Origin: an uncultured Gammaproteobacteria bacterium
GTDB taxonomy: Bacteria > Pseudomonadota > Gammaproteobacteria > Enterobacterales > Psychrobiaceae
Assembly: GCA_937139475.1 (NCBI GenBank)
Contig: CAKZQF010000031.1
Location: 1 to 64,000 of the forward strand
DNA length: 64,000 nucleotides
Direction of reading: 5' to 3'
The notes below the pieces were generated by a model that was not told the origin of the DNA, ran no database searches, and saw only the letters and a list, made by a program, of their open reading frames with translations. Numbering within the stretch: position 1 is the stretch's first letter; the number at the start of each line of letters is the position of its first letter. The position numbers and the translations under genes are program-made. This document shows positions 18,541 to 28,084 of this stretch, piece after piece.

Positions 18541-19929
18541 ATGAGGTGTGTTATTTTTTCCAAGGTTATAGGGCTATGCCGCAAAGTCATCGGTGGTCAC
18601 TCGCAAGATAAAGACACAGCGGGTCATTCCACTACAAGCGGTTTAAGCGTTGATACTATTCCTCGAGAACAACATAACGTCTCGCGCGCTGACATGAGCG
18701 TGAATGCTATTAAGGTGTTAAACCGTCTAAATCGTCATGGCTACCAGGCTTATTTGGTGGGCGGCGGTGTTCGTGATTTATTGCTTGGCCACAGCCCAAA
18801 AGATTTCGATATCGCTACCGATGCAACACCTGAACAAATTAAAGAGCTATTTAAAAACTGCCGCCTAATTGGTCGTCGTTTCCGCCTTGCGCATATTTTG
18901 TTTGGCCGTGAAGTTATTGAAGTTGCGACATTACGTGGGCATCATCAAGAAACTGACACAGAAAGCCTTGCTAAACGAAGCGACAATGGCATGCTGCTAC
19001 GTGATAATGTTTACGGCACTATTGATGAAGATGCTGAGCGACGTGACTTTACTGTAAACGCGCTTTATTACGATATTTCTGACTATTCAATCAAAGCCTT
19101 CGGTGGCGGTTTAAAAGACCTCGAGACAGCTACGTTACGAATGATTGGCGATCCAGCCACGCGTTATAAAGAAGATCCGGTCAGAATGCTGCGCGCGGTG
19201 CGCTTTGCTACCAAACTAAACATGAGTATTAGCGAAGAGACACACCAGCCGATTAAGCCGATGGCTCATTTAATGAAGTCTATTCCTGCGGCGCGTTTGT
19301 TCGAAGAATATCAAAAGCTATTTTTATCTGGCAAAGCACTGGCTAACTACAAGTTGCTTAATGAATACGGTTTATTTGAATCGTTATTTCCAATGAGCGC
19401 GGACATTATTATCGATAATGCCGGCGGAAAGGAAGATCGCTTGATGCAATTGGTTTGTAGCAATACCGATAAACGTATTGCTAACGATCAGCGCGTAACT
19501 CCAGCATTTATTATTGCAGCATTCTTGTGGTATCCAATAGAGCGTCATGCGCAAACCTTAATCACCGAAGCTGGTTTGACTTATTATGATGCCATTATGG
19601 TCGCAATGAACGATGTTTGTGACGCACAATGCCGTAGTGTATCAATTCCTAAGCGATTCTCAGCAATGGCTCGTGATATGTGGAACCTGCAACTGCGTCT
19701 CCCACGCCGTACTGGCGCGCGGGCATTTAAGTTGTTAACTCACCCTAAATTCCGTGCGGGTTATGACCTTTTGTTGGTGCGTGGTGAAATTGAAGGTGGC
19801 GAAGTTGCCGAATTAGCGCAGTGGTGGACAACATTCCAACACGCGGACGAAAAAGTGCAACGTGATATGGTACGAAAGCTTGGTGGGCCGAAGCGTCGTC
19901 GCAAGCCGCGTAAGAAGAAAGAGTCATAA
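18541..19929 (+). CDS. pcnB: Poly(A) polymerase I
   Basis: PcnB adds 3' poly(A) tails that mark RNAs for decay. The 462-residue protein belongs to the class II nucleotidyltransferases: VGGGVRDLLLG, the catalytic DFDIAT pair and the RRDFTVNALYYD motif are intact, followed by a basic C-terminal tail (KRRRKPRKKK). No strong ribosome binding site precedes the ATG; E. coli pcnB is also weakly translated, from a non-AUG codon. The stop overlaps the folK start by one base. Confidence 0.95.
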   Translation: MRCVIFSKVIGLCRKVIGGHSQDKDTAGHSTTSGLSVDTIPREQHNVSRADMSVNAIKVLNRLNRHGYQAYLVGGGVRDLLLGHSPKDFDIATDATPEQIKELFKNCRLIGRRFRLAHILFGREVIEVATLRGHHQETDTESLAKRSDNGMLLRDNVYGTIDEDAERRDFTVNALYYDISDYSIKAFGGGLKDLETATLRMIGDPATRYKEDPVRMLRAVRFATKLNMSISEETHQPIKPMAHLMKSIPAARLFEEYQKLFLSGKALANYKLLNEYGLFESLFPMSADIIIDNAGGKEDRLMQLVCSNTDKRIANDQRVTPAFIIAAFLWYPIERHAQTLITEAGLTYYDAIMVAMNDVCDAQCRSVSIPKRFSAMARDMWNLQLRLPRRTGARAFKLLTHPKFRAGYDLLLVRGEIEGGEVAELAQWWTTFQHADEKVQRDMVRKLGGPKRRRKPRKKKES

Positions 19930-20420
19930 TGACTGTTTGCTTCATTGCTATTGGGAGTAACTTAGGCAACCCGGTCGAAAAGGCCAAGTTGGCTATTGAA
20001 GCGCTAAGGGCTATGCCGGACAGTCGTTTGGTCAGTTGTTCAAGCCTGTACTGTAGCAAGCCAATGGGACCAAGCGATCAGCCAGATTATATAAATGCGG
20101 TGGCTCAGGTAGAAACAGACTTGGAACCGTTAGCATTACTTGATACATTGCAACAAATAGAATTAGAAAAAGGCCGCGTTCGCAAAGATGAGCGTTGGGG
20201 GCCAAGAACATTAGATTTAGATATATTGCTTTATGGAGATAAGCAAATAGCAAGTGAACGACTAACTGTGCCGCATTATGGAATGAAGCAGCGTGAGTTT
20301 GTGTTATACCCCTTGGCGGAAATTGCGCCATTGTTGAGTATGCCCGATGGGAAAACGATTAGTGATCTATTAACAGCATGTCCTTTAAATGGGCTGCAAA
20401 AATATAGTGAGACGAGTTAA
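19929..20420 (+). CDS. folK: 2-amino-4-hydroxy-6-hydroxymethyldihydropteridine pyrophosphokinase
   Basis: FolK transfers pyrophosphate from ATP to the pterin in folate synthesis. The 163-residue protein shows the family signatures AIGSNLGNP, the loop Q(I/L)E.E.GR(V/R)R and [15 protein letters not shown]. The ATG shares one base with the pcnB stop (TAATG), which implies translational coupling. Confidence 0.95.
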   Translation: MTVCFIAIGSNLGNPVEKAKLAIEALRAMPDSRLVSCSSLYCSKPMGPSDQPDYINAVAQVETDLEPLALLDTLQQIELEKGRVRKDERWGPRTLDLDILLYGDKQIASERLTVPHYGMKQREFVLYPLAEIAPLLSMPDGKTISDLLTACPLNGLQKYSETS

Positions 20421-20452
20421 ATAATCGTATAAAAAATTTGAGCGAGGAAATT

Positions 20453-21250
20453 ATGAAGAAGAATATGACTAGCGCCAAGCTGATTCAAAAGAAGATAGCT
20501 GGTGAAAAGATTTCTGCGCTTACTGCATACGATGCCAGCTTCGCTGGCGTGTTTAGTGATCAAAATGTCGATGTATTATTAATTGGCGATTCACTAGGTA
20601 TGGTTTTGCAAGGCAATGATTCAACACTTCCAGTAACTATCGATGATATTTGTTATCACACGCGCTGCGTTAAGGCGGGTAATAACGGTTCATTAATCAT
20701 CGCAGATATGCCGTTTATGACATACTCCACACCAGAGTCTACTTGGATAAATGCCGGTAAACTTATGCAAGCCGGTGCCAATATGGTCAAGCTTGAAGGT
20801 GGTAAATGGCTATTAGAAAGTATTAAAGGGCTTACGCAGCGCGGCATCCCCGTGTGTGCTCATTTAGGGTTAACCCCTCAGTCAGTCAATGTCTTTGGCG
20901 GCTACAAAGTTCAGGGCCGTGAACAAGAACAAGCAGACTTAATGATTGAAGAGGCACTTGCATTAGAAGCTGCCGGCGCTCAATTGTTAGTGGTTGAATG
21001 TATTCCTGCTTCACTTGCTAAGCGATTAAGCGAAGCACTAACCATACCTACTATTGGTATCGGTGCTGGTGTTCACTGTGATGGTCAAATTCTGGTAATG
21101 CATGACTTACTCGGTATATCGACTGGCTACATTCCTAAGTTCTCTAAAAACTACATGACGTTAACAGGTGATATTCACAAAGCGATTGCCGCTTATGTTG
21201 AAGAGGTGTCAAGTGGCACATTCCCTGGTCCTGAGCACAGCTTCGAGTAA
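20453..21250 (+). CDS. panB: 3-methyl-2-oxobutanoate hydroxymethyltransferase
   Basis: PanB makes ketopantoate from 2-oxoisovalerate, the first committed step to pantothenate and coenzyme A. From the ATG at 20453 the protein has 265 residues, matching E. coli PanB (264). Motifs include [22 protein letters not shown] and KLEGG, and the catalytic glutamate lies in VVECIP. A TTG five codons upstream is in frame, but GAGGAAA just before 20453 makes the ATG the better start. panC starts 5 nt after the stop. Confidence 0.95.
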   Translation: MKKNMTSAKLIQKKIAGEKISALTAYDASFAGVFSDQNVDVLLIGDSLGMVLQGNDSTLPVTIDDICYHTRCVKAGNNGSLIIADMPFMTYSTPESTWINAGKLMQAGANMVKLEGGKWLLESIKGLTQRGIPVCAHLGLTPQSVNVFGGYKVQGREQEQADLMIEEALALEAAGAQLLVVECIPASLAKRLSEALTIPTIGIGAGVHCDGQILVMHDLLGISTGYIPKFSKNYMTLTGDIHKAIAAYVEEVSSGTFPGPEHSFE

Positions 21251-21255
21251 ATATT

Positions 21256-22101
21256 ATGTTAGTAGTTTCAGAAACTAAGGCGCTACGTGCGCAAATAAAA
21301 CAGTGGCAACGCGATGGTGAAACCATTGCGTTCGTGCCGACGATGGGGAATTTGCACCGAGGCCATTTGACCTTAATGCAAGAAGCAAAAAAGCGCGGTA
21401 CTAAAGTTGTCGCTAGTATTTTTGTTAACCCAATGCAGTTTAATAACAAAAATGATTTAGCCAACTATCCACGCACCTTGGAAGAAGATCAGGTTAAGTT
21501 AATAGCCGAAGGGGTTGATATGCTATTTACCCCGACGCCTGAGATCATGTACCCCAAAGGACTAGAGGCCCAAACCTTTGTTGAAGTCCCTGTACTGAGC
21601 AATATTTTGTGTGGTGCTAGTCGCCCGGGACACTTTCGTGGCGTGGCGACAATTGTTGCCAAATTATTTAATCTAGTAACGCCTGATATCGCCTGTTTTG
21701 GGACAAAAGACTATCAGCAGCTTCGTGTTATTAAATTAATGGTTAAAGATCTTTCCTTTGATATTGATATTGTTGGTGTCGAAACAGTACGTGAAGAGTC
21801 TGGCCTCGCCAAAAGCTCTCGTAACGGCTATTTAACGGAACAAGAACTTGAAGTCGCCCCTCTACTGTATAAGACCATGCAAGACATCGCAAAGGCTGTG
21901 CAAGGAGGGGAGTGCATCGAGTTAGCCGTAGCGCACGGTATTGAGTCGTTAAATCAAAGCGAATTGACCACTGACTATATTCGTATTCAAAACGCTAAGG
22001 ATTTAAGTGGTGTTAATGATTCGGACAAAGATTTAGTCATATTAGCTGCCGCTCATCTTGGTGAAGCACGCTTAATTGATAATATGGTGTTTAGGCGTTA
22101 A
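21256..22101 (+). CDS. panC: Pantothenate synthetase
   Basis: PanC joins pantoate and beta-alanine using ATP. The 281-residue length is standard. Nucleotide-binding signatures are FVPTMGNLHRGHL (HIGH-like), IFVNPMQF, FGTKDYQQLRVI and the KMSKS-like region SGLAKSSRNGYL. It is co-transcribed with panB. No panD is present in the window. Confidence 0.96.
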   Translation: MLVVSETKALRAQIKQWQRDGETIAFVPTMGNLHRGHLTLMQEAKKRGTKVVASIFVNPMQFNNKNDLANYPRTLEEDQVKLIAEGVDMLFTPTPEIMYPKGLEAQTFVEVPVLSNILCGASRPGHFRGVATIVAKLFNLVTPDIACFGTKDYQQLRVIKLMVKDLSFDIDIVGVETVREESGLAKSSRNGYLTEQELEVAPLLYKTMQDIAKAVQGGECIELAVAHGIESLNQSELTTDYIRIQNAKDLSGVNDSDKDLVILAAAHLGEARLIDNMVFRR

Positions 22102-22118
22102 TCCTATCCTATAGCAAC

Positions 22119-22146
22119 AAAAAGGAGCCAGATGGCTCCTTTTTTG
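22119..22146 (+). terminator. Intrinsic terminator after panC
   Basis: The stem AAAAGGAGCCA/TGGCTCCTTTT has a 3-nt loop and a six-T tail. It ends the dksA-panC gene run. Confidence 0.92.
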
Positions 22147-22215
22147 TTATTTATTCGCTGTTCAATTGGGATACAGCTTTTATTATTATAATCTTTGAGT
22201 TTACGGAGGTTTATT

Positions 22216-23010
22216 ATGGTTCGTTTATTGAGTGTCATAGGTTTTGTTTTATGTCTTAGCGCCTGCGCTGGTGGAATAGAGCAGTTAAATAATTTAGTCA
22301 AGACACCAACGATTAATTATAAGTCGATGGCATTAGGGCAGGTTAGTGGCGAGAACATCGAGCTTAGACCTACATTTAGCCTACTAAATTCAAACGCTTT
22401 CCCTATGCCAATTGATACGGTTGATTATCAGTTTAGCCTTAATGGCAAGCAAATGTTCAATGGCATGACACAGCCTATCGGTACGCTTAATCCAAACGTT
22501 GCCAAAGAGGTTACCCTAGGCGTTAACTTAACTGGAAACGTGCTTAACAGCCTGCAACAGAGTTTAATGATGACGAAAGAGCTCAGCTATAAAGTAGCAG
22601 GTAATATCAAGGTAATGGGTATAGCGTTGCCATTTGAGCATGCGGCGACATTATATGTACCGAAGGTAAATGTAAGTGATGTGAAAGTCGCCAGCGCTAA
22701 TATGAGCCAATTGCAACTGGTGGTTAAATTAGCAATTGATAATCCTAACGACTTCTTATTACCGCTTGAAAATATTAATTACACCATTGCAAGTAATGGT
22801 CGCGACTTACTTAGTGGACAACTAACTAATCAGCGAATTAAGCAGGGCGCGAATGTCATCAAGGTCCCTTTGACGATTGGCACCAGTAAATTGGTTTCCA
22901 GTGTGTTTAGTTTAATGCGCCAGCCTAATATTCCATTGGAAATAAAGCTTAATAGCCCACTGTTTAATGCCTCACAAGTACGGACTATTAATCTCAATAG
23001 CTTATTCTAA
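22216..23010 (+). CDS. LEA type 2 (WHy-domain) family lipoprotein
   Basis: The 264-residue protein has a lipoprotein signal peptide (lipobox LSAC near residue 18) and two tandem LEA_2/WHy-like beta-sandwich domains, recognised by repeated patterns such as FSLLNSNAFPMPIDTVDYQFSLNG and AIDNPNDFLLPLENINYTIASNG. Bacterial members are thought to be envelope or stress-related proteins, but the role is unknown. The ATG at 22216 follows GGAGG directly, so the TTG seven codons upstream is not used. Its last 4 nt overlap the convergent gene on the other strand. Confidence 0.8.
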   Translation: MVRLLSVIGFVLCLSACAGGIEQLNNLVKTPTINYKSMALGQVSGENIELRPTFSLLNSNAFPMPIDTVDYQFSLNGKQMFNGMTQPIGTLNPNVAKEVTLGVNLTGNVLNSLQQSLMMTKELSYKVAGNIKVMGIALPFEHAATLYVPKVNVSDVKVASANMSQLQLVVKLAIDNPNDFLLPLENINYTIASNGRDLLSGQLTNQRIKQGANVIKVPLTIGTSKLVSSVFSLMRQPNIPLEIKLNSPLFNASQVRTINLNSLF

Positions 23011-23300
23011 CGTAACGAAATATTGTACTTTTTTAGATACCATAACATTAATGGTATCTCTAGCACTGCATAGGTCAGAAACGTAAACCAAAACCAATCA
23101 AGGGTGGTGACGATTAAATTAAATTGATAGCCACTGCCCCAATAAACAGAACCCGCAACCGTGATGGCGATTAACGAAGCGATCACATCGTTAATCAATA
23201 ATTTGTTGAGATCGCTGCCAACGGACTTTGGGTAAATGACTAAATACGCTAAGCCTAGTATAACGGCATTGAGTATCAGTATGGTTGTCTCTGGGGTCAC
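23007..23300 (-). CDS. Small integral membrane protein
   Basis: This 97-residue protein has three hydrophobic segments (about residues 6-23, 37-55 and 64-87) and no motif I recognise. It begins with GTG, whose last two bases are part of the TGA stop of the preceding desaturase-like gene (GTGA overlap), so the two are translationally coupled and probably act together. Its end overlaps the convergent lipoprotein gene by 4 nt. Confidence 0.7.
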   Translation of the reverse strand: MTPETTILILNAVILGLAYLVIYPKSVGSDLNKLLINDVIASLIAITVAGSVYWGSGYQFNLIVTTLDWFWFTFLTYAVLEIPLMLWYLKKYNISLR

Positions 23301-24319
23301 ACTTGCTTCCTTTTTATTAATCTCCTCAGTGGCTTGATTAGGCCGCCAAATGCCAACACGAATGGCATAAAGTATATTTCAACTAGGCTTTGGTGCTCAG
23401 TGTTTTTTCGGCTAATGCCAAAGGCTAGCTCATGAGGATTATGTATTGCCGATGCTGGCAGGTAACAATGAAACATTCTATCCCAAATCGCCAGCGCGGA
23501 GCCAAAGTTGGTATCAAAGTGTTTTGGTAAATTACTGTGGTGTATTTGATGCTGTGCCGGGCTAATGAACAACTTCTCAGCTTTGTCCCCCCAGCTAAGC
23601 CAAACATGCGAGTGACGCAAATTTGAGCCCATTAGATTAAACACAAAGACAAATACATTGGCGCCAAAAATTGCGCTCATTTCAAGCGTTGGCCCAAAGA
23701 GATAATAACTAATGCCAACTGCAATGCCCTGTGTTCCAGCCATGCGGGTTGCAAATAGTAGGCTTTCAACCGGATGTGAGCGGTAGATAGTCATCGGAGT
23801 CAATACTTTAGCGCTGTGGTGCACTTTATGAAATTCCCATAAGAAAGGAATCTTGTGTAATAAGTAGTGGGCTAAAAAGCGGGTAAAATCATCTAGGATG
23901 AACAAAATGAAAGTGAAGCTTATGCCAACAAGCCATAGTGGTGTATTGAGTAATGCACTCTTGCCCAGCAGTAGCTCAATATCTCCAGATAATGAAATGG
24001 CAATTGGCGCCATTAACACTAAGCTAATCGTTAAACCGGTTAGCTTTAATACTTTGTTGATTAGAAATATTGCATAGTCATGACGCGCTGACGGGTGAAA
24101 CCAAATCACCGGATTAAAAAGATAAGAGAGAAACCCGCTTGGCTGAGCCTTGTTTTGAGATTTTGCCTTTCTGATACAATATTGACGATAACCAATATAG
24201 CCTAAAGGTATTGTGCTTAATAGGTACAGCCAGAAAACCCGCTGGTTTGCGTTAGCTAAGTAGCTGGCAATATCGGTTAAATAGGTTAGGAATGAGGTTG
24301 TGATTAGCTCTAGAGTCAT
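23297..24319 (-). CDS. Sterol desaturase/fatty acid hydroxylase family protein
   Basis: This 340-residue membrane protein belongs to the di-iron fatty acid hydroxylase superfamily. The histidine clusters expected for the metal centre are seen as HYLLH, HKVHH and HQIHH. Members hydroxylate or desaturate lipids in the membrane; the substrate here cannot be told from sequence. It is translationally coupled to the small membrane protein downstream. Its start is 90 nt from the 3' end of a TonB receptor gene on the same strand, but a hairpin lies between. Confidence 0.85.
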   Translation of the reverse strand: MTLELITTSFLTYLTDIASYLANANQRVFWLYLLSTIPLGYIGYRQYCIRKAKSQNKAQPSGFLSYLFNPVIWFHPSARHDYAIFLINKVLKLTGLTISLVLMAPIAISLSGDIELLLGKSALLNTPLWLVGISFTFILFILDDFTRFLAHYLLHKIPFLWEFHKVHHSAKVLTPMTIYRSHPVESLLFATRMAGTQGIAVGISYYLFGPTLEMSAIFGANVFVFVFNLMGSNLRHSHVWLSWGDKAEKLFISPAQHQIHHSNLPKHFDTNFGSALAIWDRMFHCYLPASAIHNPHELAFGISRKNTEHQSLVEIYFMPFVLAFGGLIKPLRRLIKRKQV

Positions 24320-24370
24320 GTGTTTATCAAATAATTGTAAACAACGTCCGCTGTTGATTAAGTGTTATAT

Positions 24371-24395
24371 GTAATGGCTCATGAAGAGCCATTAC
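24371..24395. terminator. Hairpin after the first TonB receptor gene
   Basis: A perfect 10-bp stem (GTAATGGCTC/GAGCCATTAC) with a 5-nt loop lies 15 nt beyond the TonB receptor stop. No T run follows on the minus strand, so it may stabilise mRNA rather than terminate. Confidence 0.5.
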
Positions 24396-24409
24396 ACAGA
24401 AACCGCTAT

Positions 24410-26662
24410 TTAAAATAGAATTTTATAACCGATCATCGCACTACGAGGTTTACTCGGGCGCGCACCATAAGGACGGTGACTGATGATTTCTACGGTGTCA
24501 AAAAGATTATCTACCTTCAGGTAAATAGCGCCATCATCGCCATCAGCAATGTCATAGCTAGCTGAAAAATCGACAACCGTTAGTGGCTTGGTAGTTACAC
24601 CAACGAAGTTGATTTTGTCACCTGTACCAGAGGTTTCTTTCATCTCACCAATATATTTAGTTAATAAAGATGCTTGCCATTGGTTTGCAGACAGCCCTAA
24701 AGTGACGGTTAGCTGATTCTTCGCTAGGTAAGGCACTTCATCACCCGCTTCTACTTCACCCCATAGTGGGAAGTCTGATTTAAAGCTTTGCTTAAATTCA
24801 GACTCGCTGTAGGTATAAACTACACTTAGCGGCATATCCAGAGAGTTAGTTAGATTGAAAGTGTGCTTTAACGACGCTTCAATACCATATAAGTCAACTT
24901 CTCCGGCATTGTACTCGGTATCGATGACGGTACAGTTAGCCGAGGCTGAGAAGGTACAACTTTCTTTAAGGTTACTAAAGTCGTTAAAGAAACCAATAAC
25001 CTCTGCTTGGGTAACTGAGTCGTTGTAACGTAGTCCCAATTCGTAGTTAACGCTTTCTTCAGGCTTGATTTGAGGATCTTGCTGTGGGCTTGTTGGTACA
25101 TAACCTTTGTTAACACCAAATAAGAAGCCTAGTTCATTGCTTGCTTTATAAAAAGCACTAAAACCCGGTAGCCAAATGCGGCTGTCTTTTTCAAGCCAAT
25201 CTAGCTCGTCAAAGGTATTTTGGTAGATTGCATCGATAAACTCTCCACGAACACCAGCAGTAAGCGTAAGATCATCAATGGTCACACTGTCTTGAATATA
25301 GACAGAAACAGCGGTTGATTTTTCGGTGTTAAAGGTGGTTTTTTGCGGCGCATCTGCCGTTTTCTTTACCAGGTTACCGCCCACCATGTTGTAATAATCG
25401 ATCGTGTGTAGGCGCTCGATTTCATCCACATGATAACGGATACCAGCTTCAATATTATGGGTCAGGCCAGCGATTTTCCACGTCGTGGCGAAATCACTTT
25501 GCAACCCGTGTGAGAAATACTCACGTGCGTTATCACCAAGTACTAATGTTTCAAGGTTGCTTTCGCTGTCTCGTTGTCCTGATATAATTTCAAAGAAATC
25601 TGGGTTGTTACCCTCTAGCGGTTTGGCAATAATGTCTTCTAGTTTGATGTCAAAATCAAAGCCATTTAGTTTGTTCCATGAGCGTTCAAAGTTATTACGG
25701 TAAGCGCGTGTGGTTAGGCTAAATGATTCTGTTTCATAAAAATGCGTGATTAATGCATTGGAGTGAGTCCAATCCATTAAATCGAGTTGTGATGCTGCAT
25801 AACGGCGATTTGGATTTTGTGCAAAGTCGCTATCGGTTAGGCCCAAGTAACTTTCGTTTGATATTTCACTGTCATAACCAAGCTTTAGCTCAATCAATTG
25901 ATTGGCTTCTTTAGTAGACAAATCATAATTGAATTTTGCCATGTAAGACTGTTTATCAAAGCCTGTATCGCCGCCGCCATCTAGTTCTTTAAAACCACTA
26001 GCATCTACGTTCATTGCTTCGACTAAATAACCAAAGTCACCATTGGTATTGCCGTAATGCAGGTGATATTTGTTATAGCCATCAACGCCAGCAGCGATAT
26101 CTAACCCACCCTCGGAATCTAGCGGCACAGCTCGCGTTGTTAAGTTGAGGGCACCGGCTACTGTGTTCGGGCCATACTTAATTGACGCTGGGCCTTTAAA
26201 CACTTCAACGCCTGTCATACGGCTCACCATTGGGAAATAGTAAGCAGCAGAGGCAGAGTAGGGCGCAGGCGTAATTAATATGCCATCTTCCATCAATGCG
26301 ATTTTTTTACTACGCTCAGGGGTTGCTCCGCGAAAGCCAATGTTTGGACGCAGGCCATAACCATCTTCTTGGCGAATATTAACACCAGGGACATTGGCCA
26401 GTACGCGGTTAATATCGTCGTATTCAAATTTTTCAAGTTCGGCTTCGTCAATAAAAGTTGCCGAACCGGCTTCAGTACGTAGACCACTTGCATGGCCAAT
26501 AATGCGAATCTTTTCAACAAATTTTTCGTTACTGGTTTTCTCTGCTTCGCTTTTCTCGACTTTTGGCGTCTTTGTACGTCCATGCGGGTCAAACGCGTTC
26601 GCGTCCAGATGTGCCCCACTTGCTAGTAAACCGATTAACGAGGCTAAAATTGTTTTGTTCAT
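24410..26662 (-). CDS. TonB-dependent outer-membrane receptor (iron-regulated locus, copy 1)
   Basis: The 750-residue protein has a signal peptide (about residues 1-23), an N-terminal TonB-box/plug region with the block EDGYGLRPNIGFRGATPERSKKI, and a C-terminal 22-strand barrel ending in Phe. The plug resembles FecA-type ferric-chelate receptors, but the ligand is unknown. It starts 14 nt after the imelysin gene stop, so both are one transcript driven from the Fur box at 27990. It is a clear paralogue of the receptor at 30081-32219: the plug sequences EDG(I/V)L(I/M)(T/A)PAPYSAS(A/S)AYYFP are almost the same. Confidence 0.9.
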   Translation of the reverse strand: MNKTILASLIGLLASGAHLDANAFDPHGRTKTPKVEKSEAEKTSNEKFVEKIRIIGHASGLRTEAGSATFIDEAELEKFEYDDINRVLANVPGVNIRQEDGYGLRPNIGFRGATPERSKKIALMEDGILITPAPYSASAAYYFPMVSRMTGVEVFKGPASIKYGPNTVAGALNLTTRAVPLDSEGGLDIAAGVDGYNKYHLHYGNTNGDFGYLVEAMNVDASGFKELDGGGDTGFDKQSYMAKFNYDLSTKEANQLIELKLGYDSEISNESYLGLTDSDFAQNPNRRYAASQLDLMDWTHSNALITHFYETESFSLTTRAYRNNFERSWNKLNGFDFDIKLEDIIAKPLEGNNPDFFEIISGQRDSESNLETLVLGDNAREYFSHGLQSDFATTWKIAGLTHNIEAGIRYHVDEIERLHTIDYYNMVGGNLVKKTADAPQKTTFNTEKSTAVSVYIQDSVTIDDLTLTAGVRGEFIDAIYQNTFDELDWLEKDSRIWLPGFSAFYKASNELGFLFGVNKGYVPTSPQQDPQIKPEESVNYELGLRYNDSVTQAEVIGFFNDFSNLKESCTFSASANCTVIDTEYNAGEVDLYGIEASLKHTFNLTNSLDMPLSVVYTYSESEFKQSFKSDFPLWGEVEAGDEVPYLAKNQLTVTLGLSANQWQASLLTKYIGEMKETSGTGDKINFVGVTTKPLTVVDFSASYDIADGDDGAIYLKVDNLFDTVEIISHRPYGARPSKPRSAMIGYKILF

Positions 26663-26676
26663 AAGTAAAATCTCTA

Positions 26677-27927
26677 TTAATCGTTATCGCCAGCGGCTGT
26701 TTGCGGAAGCTTTAATGCAAGTGAGTTAATAAAATCGACCTTAAGTTGGTCAGTCACTTTCTTCACTTTAGTATGGGTTTCTTCTGCCACTGCGGCATCT
26801 TGATTAATGCTTTGCGCTAGCGTATCGCTATAACCTTGTAACTCATCGATGGCAGCTTGCACGTCGCTTAGTATCTTCGTTGAGGTTGCGCTGTCATTAA
26901 CGTCAACTAGGTAGTCATCAAAACCTAAGGTATTTTCGCTATCGCTGCCTTCACCGTTAAAGAGAGCTTTAAAACCGATCAAATTATTTACCAGGTTGGC
27001 AATTGAGTTATCACTATATGGTGATTCAACATCATTCGAACAAACGCTGCCAACACCGCCACAGCTATTGCTAAACAGCCCTAGTGGAGTAGCTAACTTT
27101 CGATCTTTTGACATTTTATCGACATAAAACAATGCATCACTAATTGCGTTTACACCTTCGTGAGCGGTAGCAAATGAATTGTTAGTTTGGCCTGCTTGCT
27201 TAAGTGTTGTCGCGTAACCGTTGCTGCCAGACCATTTCTGTAATAGTAGATCAGCGCTGTTATCAAGGTCTTTAGCGACTTCAACAGCGAAGTTACAGCG
27301 AGAAATCTTGCGCTCACTGTCAGTTTTACTCGCCCAAGGGTTAAGGACTTCTTTAGCCGAGGTACAGGAGTGTTCAGTAATCGAGTTAAACAATAAATAC
27401 TCGAGTGCATCTAGACCACGGCGGCTTGCTGTTCGCTTAGTGATGTCATATGGTGCAGAGTTAATCGTGCCCTGCTCAAAATACATAACATCTTGGTCAA
27501 CACCACAGCTGCTTACAACTGGCCACGAATAAATATTGTTACGCAGCGTTGAAGAGTTTTCTGTTAGTGGACCGATTTGCATCACTTCAATTTGTTGCCA
27601 TTTAGCCATCGCATTGCGCCATGAGTCTTGCGCCGCTTGCAGTGTTTGCGGATCAGGGTTCTCACAATAGTTGATAACAGCAAGTTCTTGCTCTTGAGTT
27701 AGCGCATCAAACGCTTGATAAGCTGGCGTAATAACATTGTCTGTCAGGTTACTTAATAAATTGGTTTCATTAAAACCAGTAGTTGGCGGCGTTGGTGTTA
27801 CTACTGGATCGCTCCCCCCAAAATTGTCACCTTCTTTAGAAGTGGTGCTTTCGCCACACCCAGCAAGTAACGTTGCGATGGTCGCTGATAATAAAAGTGG
27901 TTTTAAGATATTGGTTGTGCTGTTCAT
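26677..27927 (-). CDS. Imelysin-family (M75) lipoprotein, iron-regulated
   Basis: This 416-residue lipoprotein (lipobox LLAGC near residue 20) belongs to the imelysin/IrpA group, periplasmic or surface proteins of iron-regulated loci. The family motif normally read as GxHAxEYLL appears here as RGLDALEYLLF, with Asp in place of the metal-binding His; some imelysins lack this residue. The ATG at 27927 is preferred over one 31 codons upstream, because it places the signal peptide at the N-terminus and because the upstream codons overlap the Fur box. Downstream, the TonB receptor gene follows at 14 nt. Confidence 0.85.
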   Translation of the reverse strand: MNSTTNILKPLLLSATIATLLAGCGESTTSKEGDNFGGSDPVVTPTPPTTGFNETNLLSNLTDNVITPAYQAFDALTQEQELAVINYCENPDPQTLQAAQDSWRNAMAKWQQIEVMQIGPLTENSSTLRNNIYSWPVVSSCGVDQDVMYFEQGTINSAPYDITKRTASRRGLDALEYLLFNSITEHSCTSAKEVLNPWASKTDSERKISRCNFAVEVAKDLDNSADLLLQKWSGSNGYATTLKQAGQTNNSFATAHEGVNAISDALFYVDKMSKDRKLATPLGLFSNSCGGVGSVCSNDVESPYSDNSIANLVNNLIGFKALFNGEGSDSENTLGFDDYLVDVNDSATSTKILSDVQAAIDELQGYSDTLAQSINQDAAVAEETHTKVKKVTDQLKVDFINSLALKLPQTAAGDND

Positions 27928-27989
27928 AATTGTAAGCCCTAAGCTCTTTACCGTTGGGTATAGGGAAATATTGCCGATATTTAAACATA

Positions 27990-28008
27990 AATGATAACAA
28001 TTATCATT
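27990..28008 (-). promoter_or_regulatory. Fur box upstream of the imelysin-TonB receptor operon
   Basis: AATGATAA-CAA-TTATCATT is a perfect 8-bp inverted repeat and matches the 7-1-7 Fur model TGATAAT-N-ATTATCA at 14 of 15 positions. It lies 63 nt upstream of the imelysin start codon. Ferric-uptake repression under iron sufficiency is expected. Confidence 0.85.
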
Positions 28009-28018
28009 GTTTAAAATC

Positions 28019-28052
28019 AAAAAAGGGCGTACCTAAAATTAGGTGCACCCTT
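28019..28052 (-). terminator. Intrinsic terminator after the DUF4856 gene
   Basis: On the minus strand an 11-13 bp stem (AAGGGTGCACCTA with TAGGTACGCCCTT, two mismatches) is followed by a T run. It lies between the DUF4856 stop and the Fur box of the next transcription unit, so the two units are separate. Confidence 0.75.
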
Positions 28053-28084
28053 GATAGCAAGTTATAGACTAATCATTCATATAC

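Noticed and set aside
23007..23010. Overlap of the lipoprotein gene with the convergent membrane protein gene as a sign of a false gene
   Set aside because: A 4-nt tail-to-tail overlap is harmless, and the membrane protein has GTGA coupling to its upstream partner, so both were kept.
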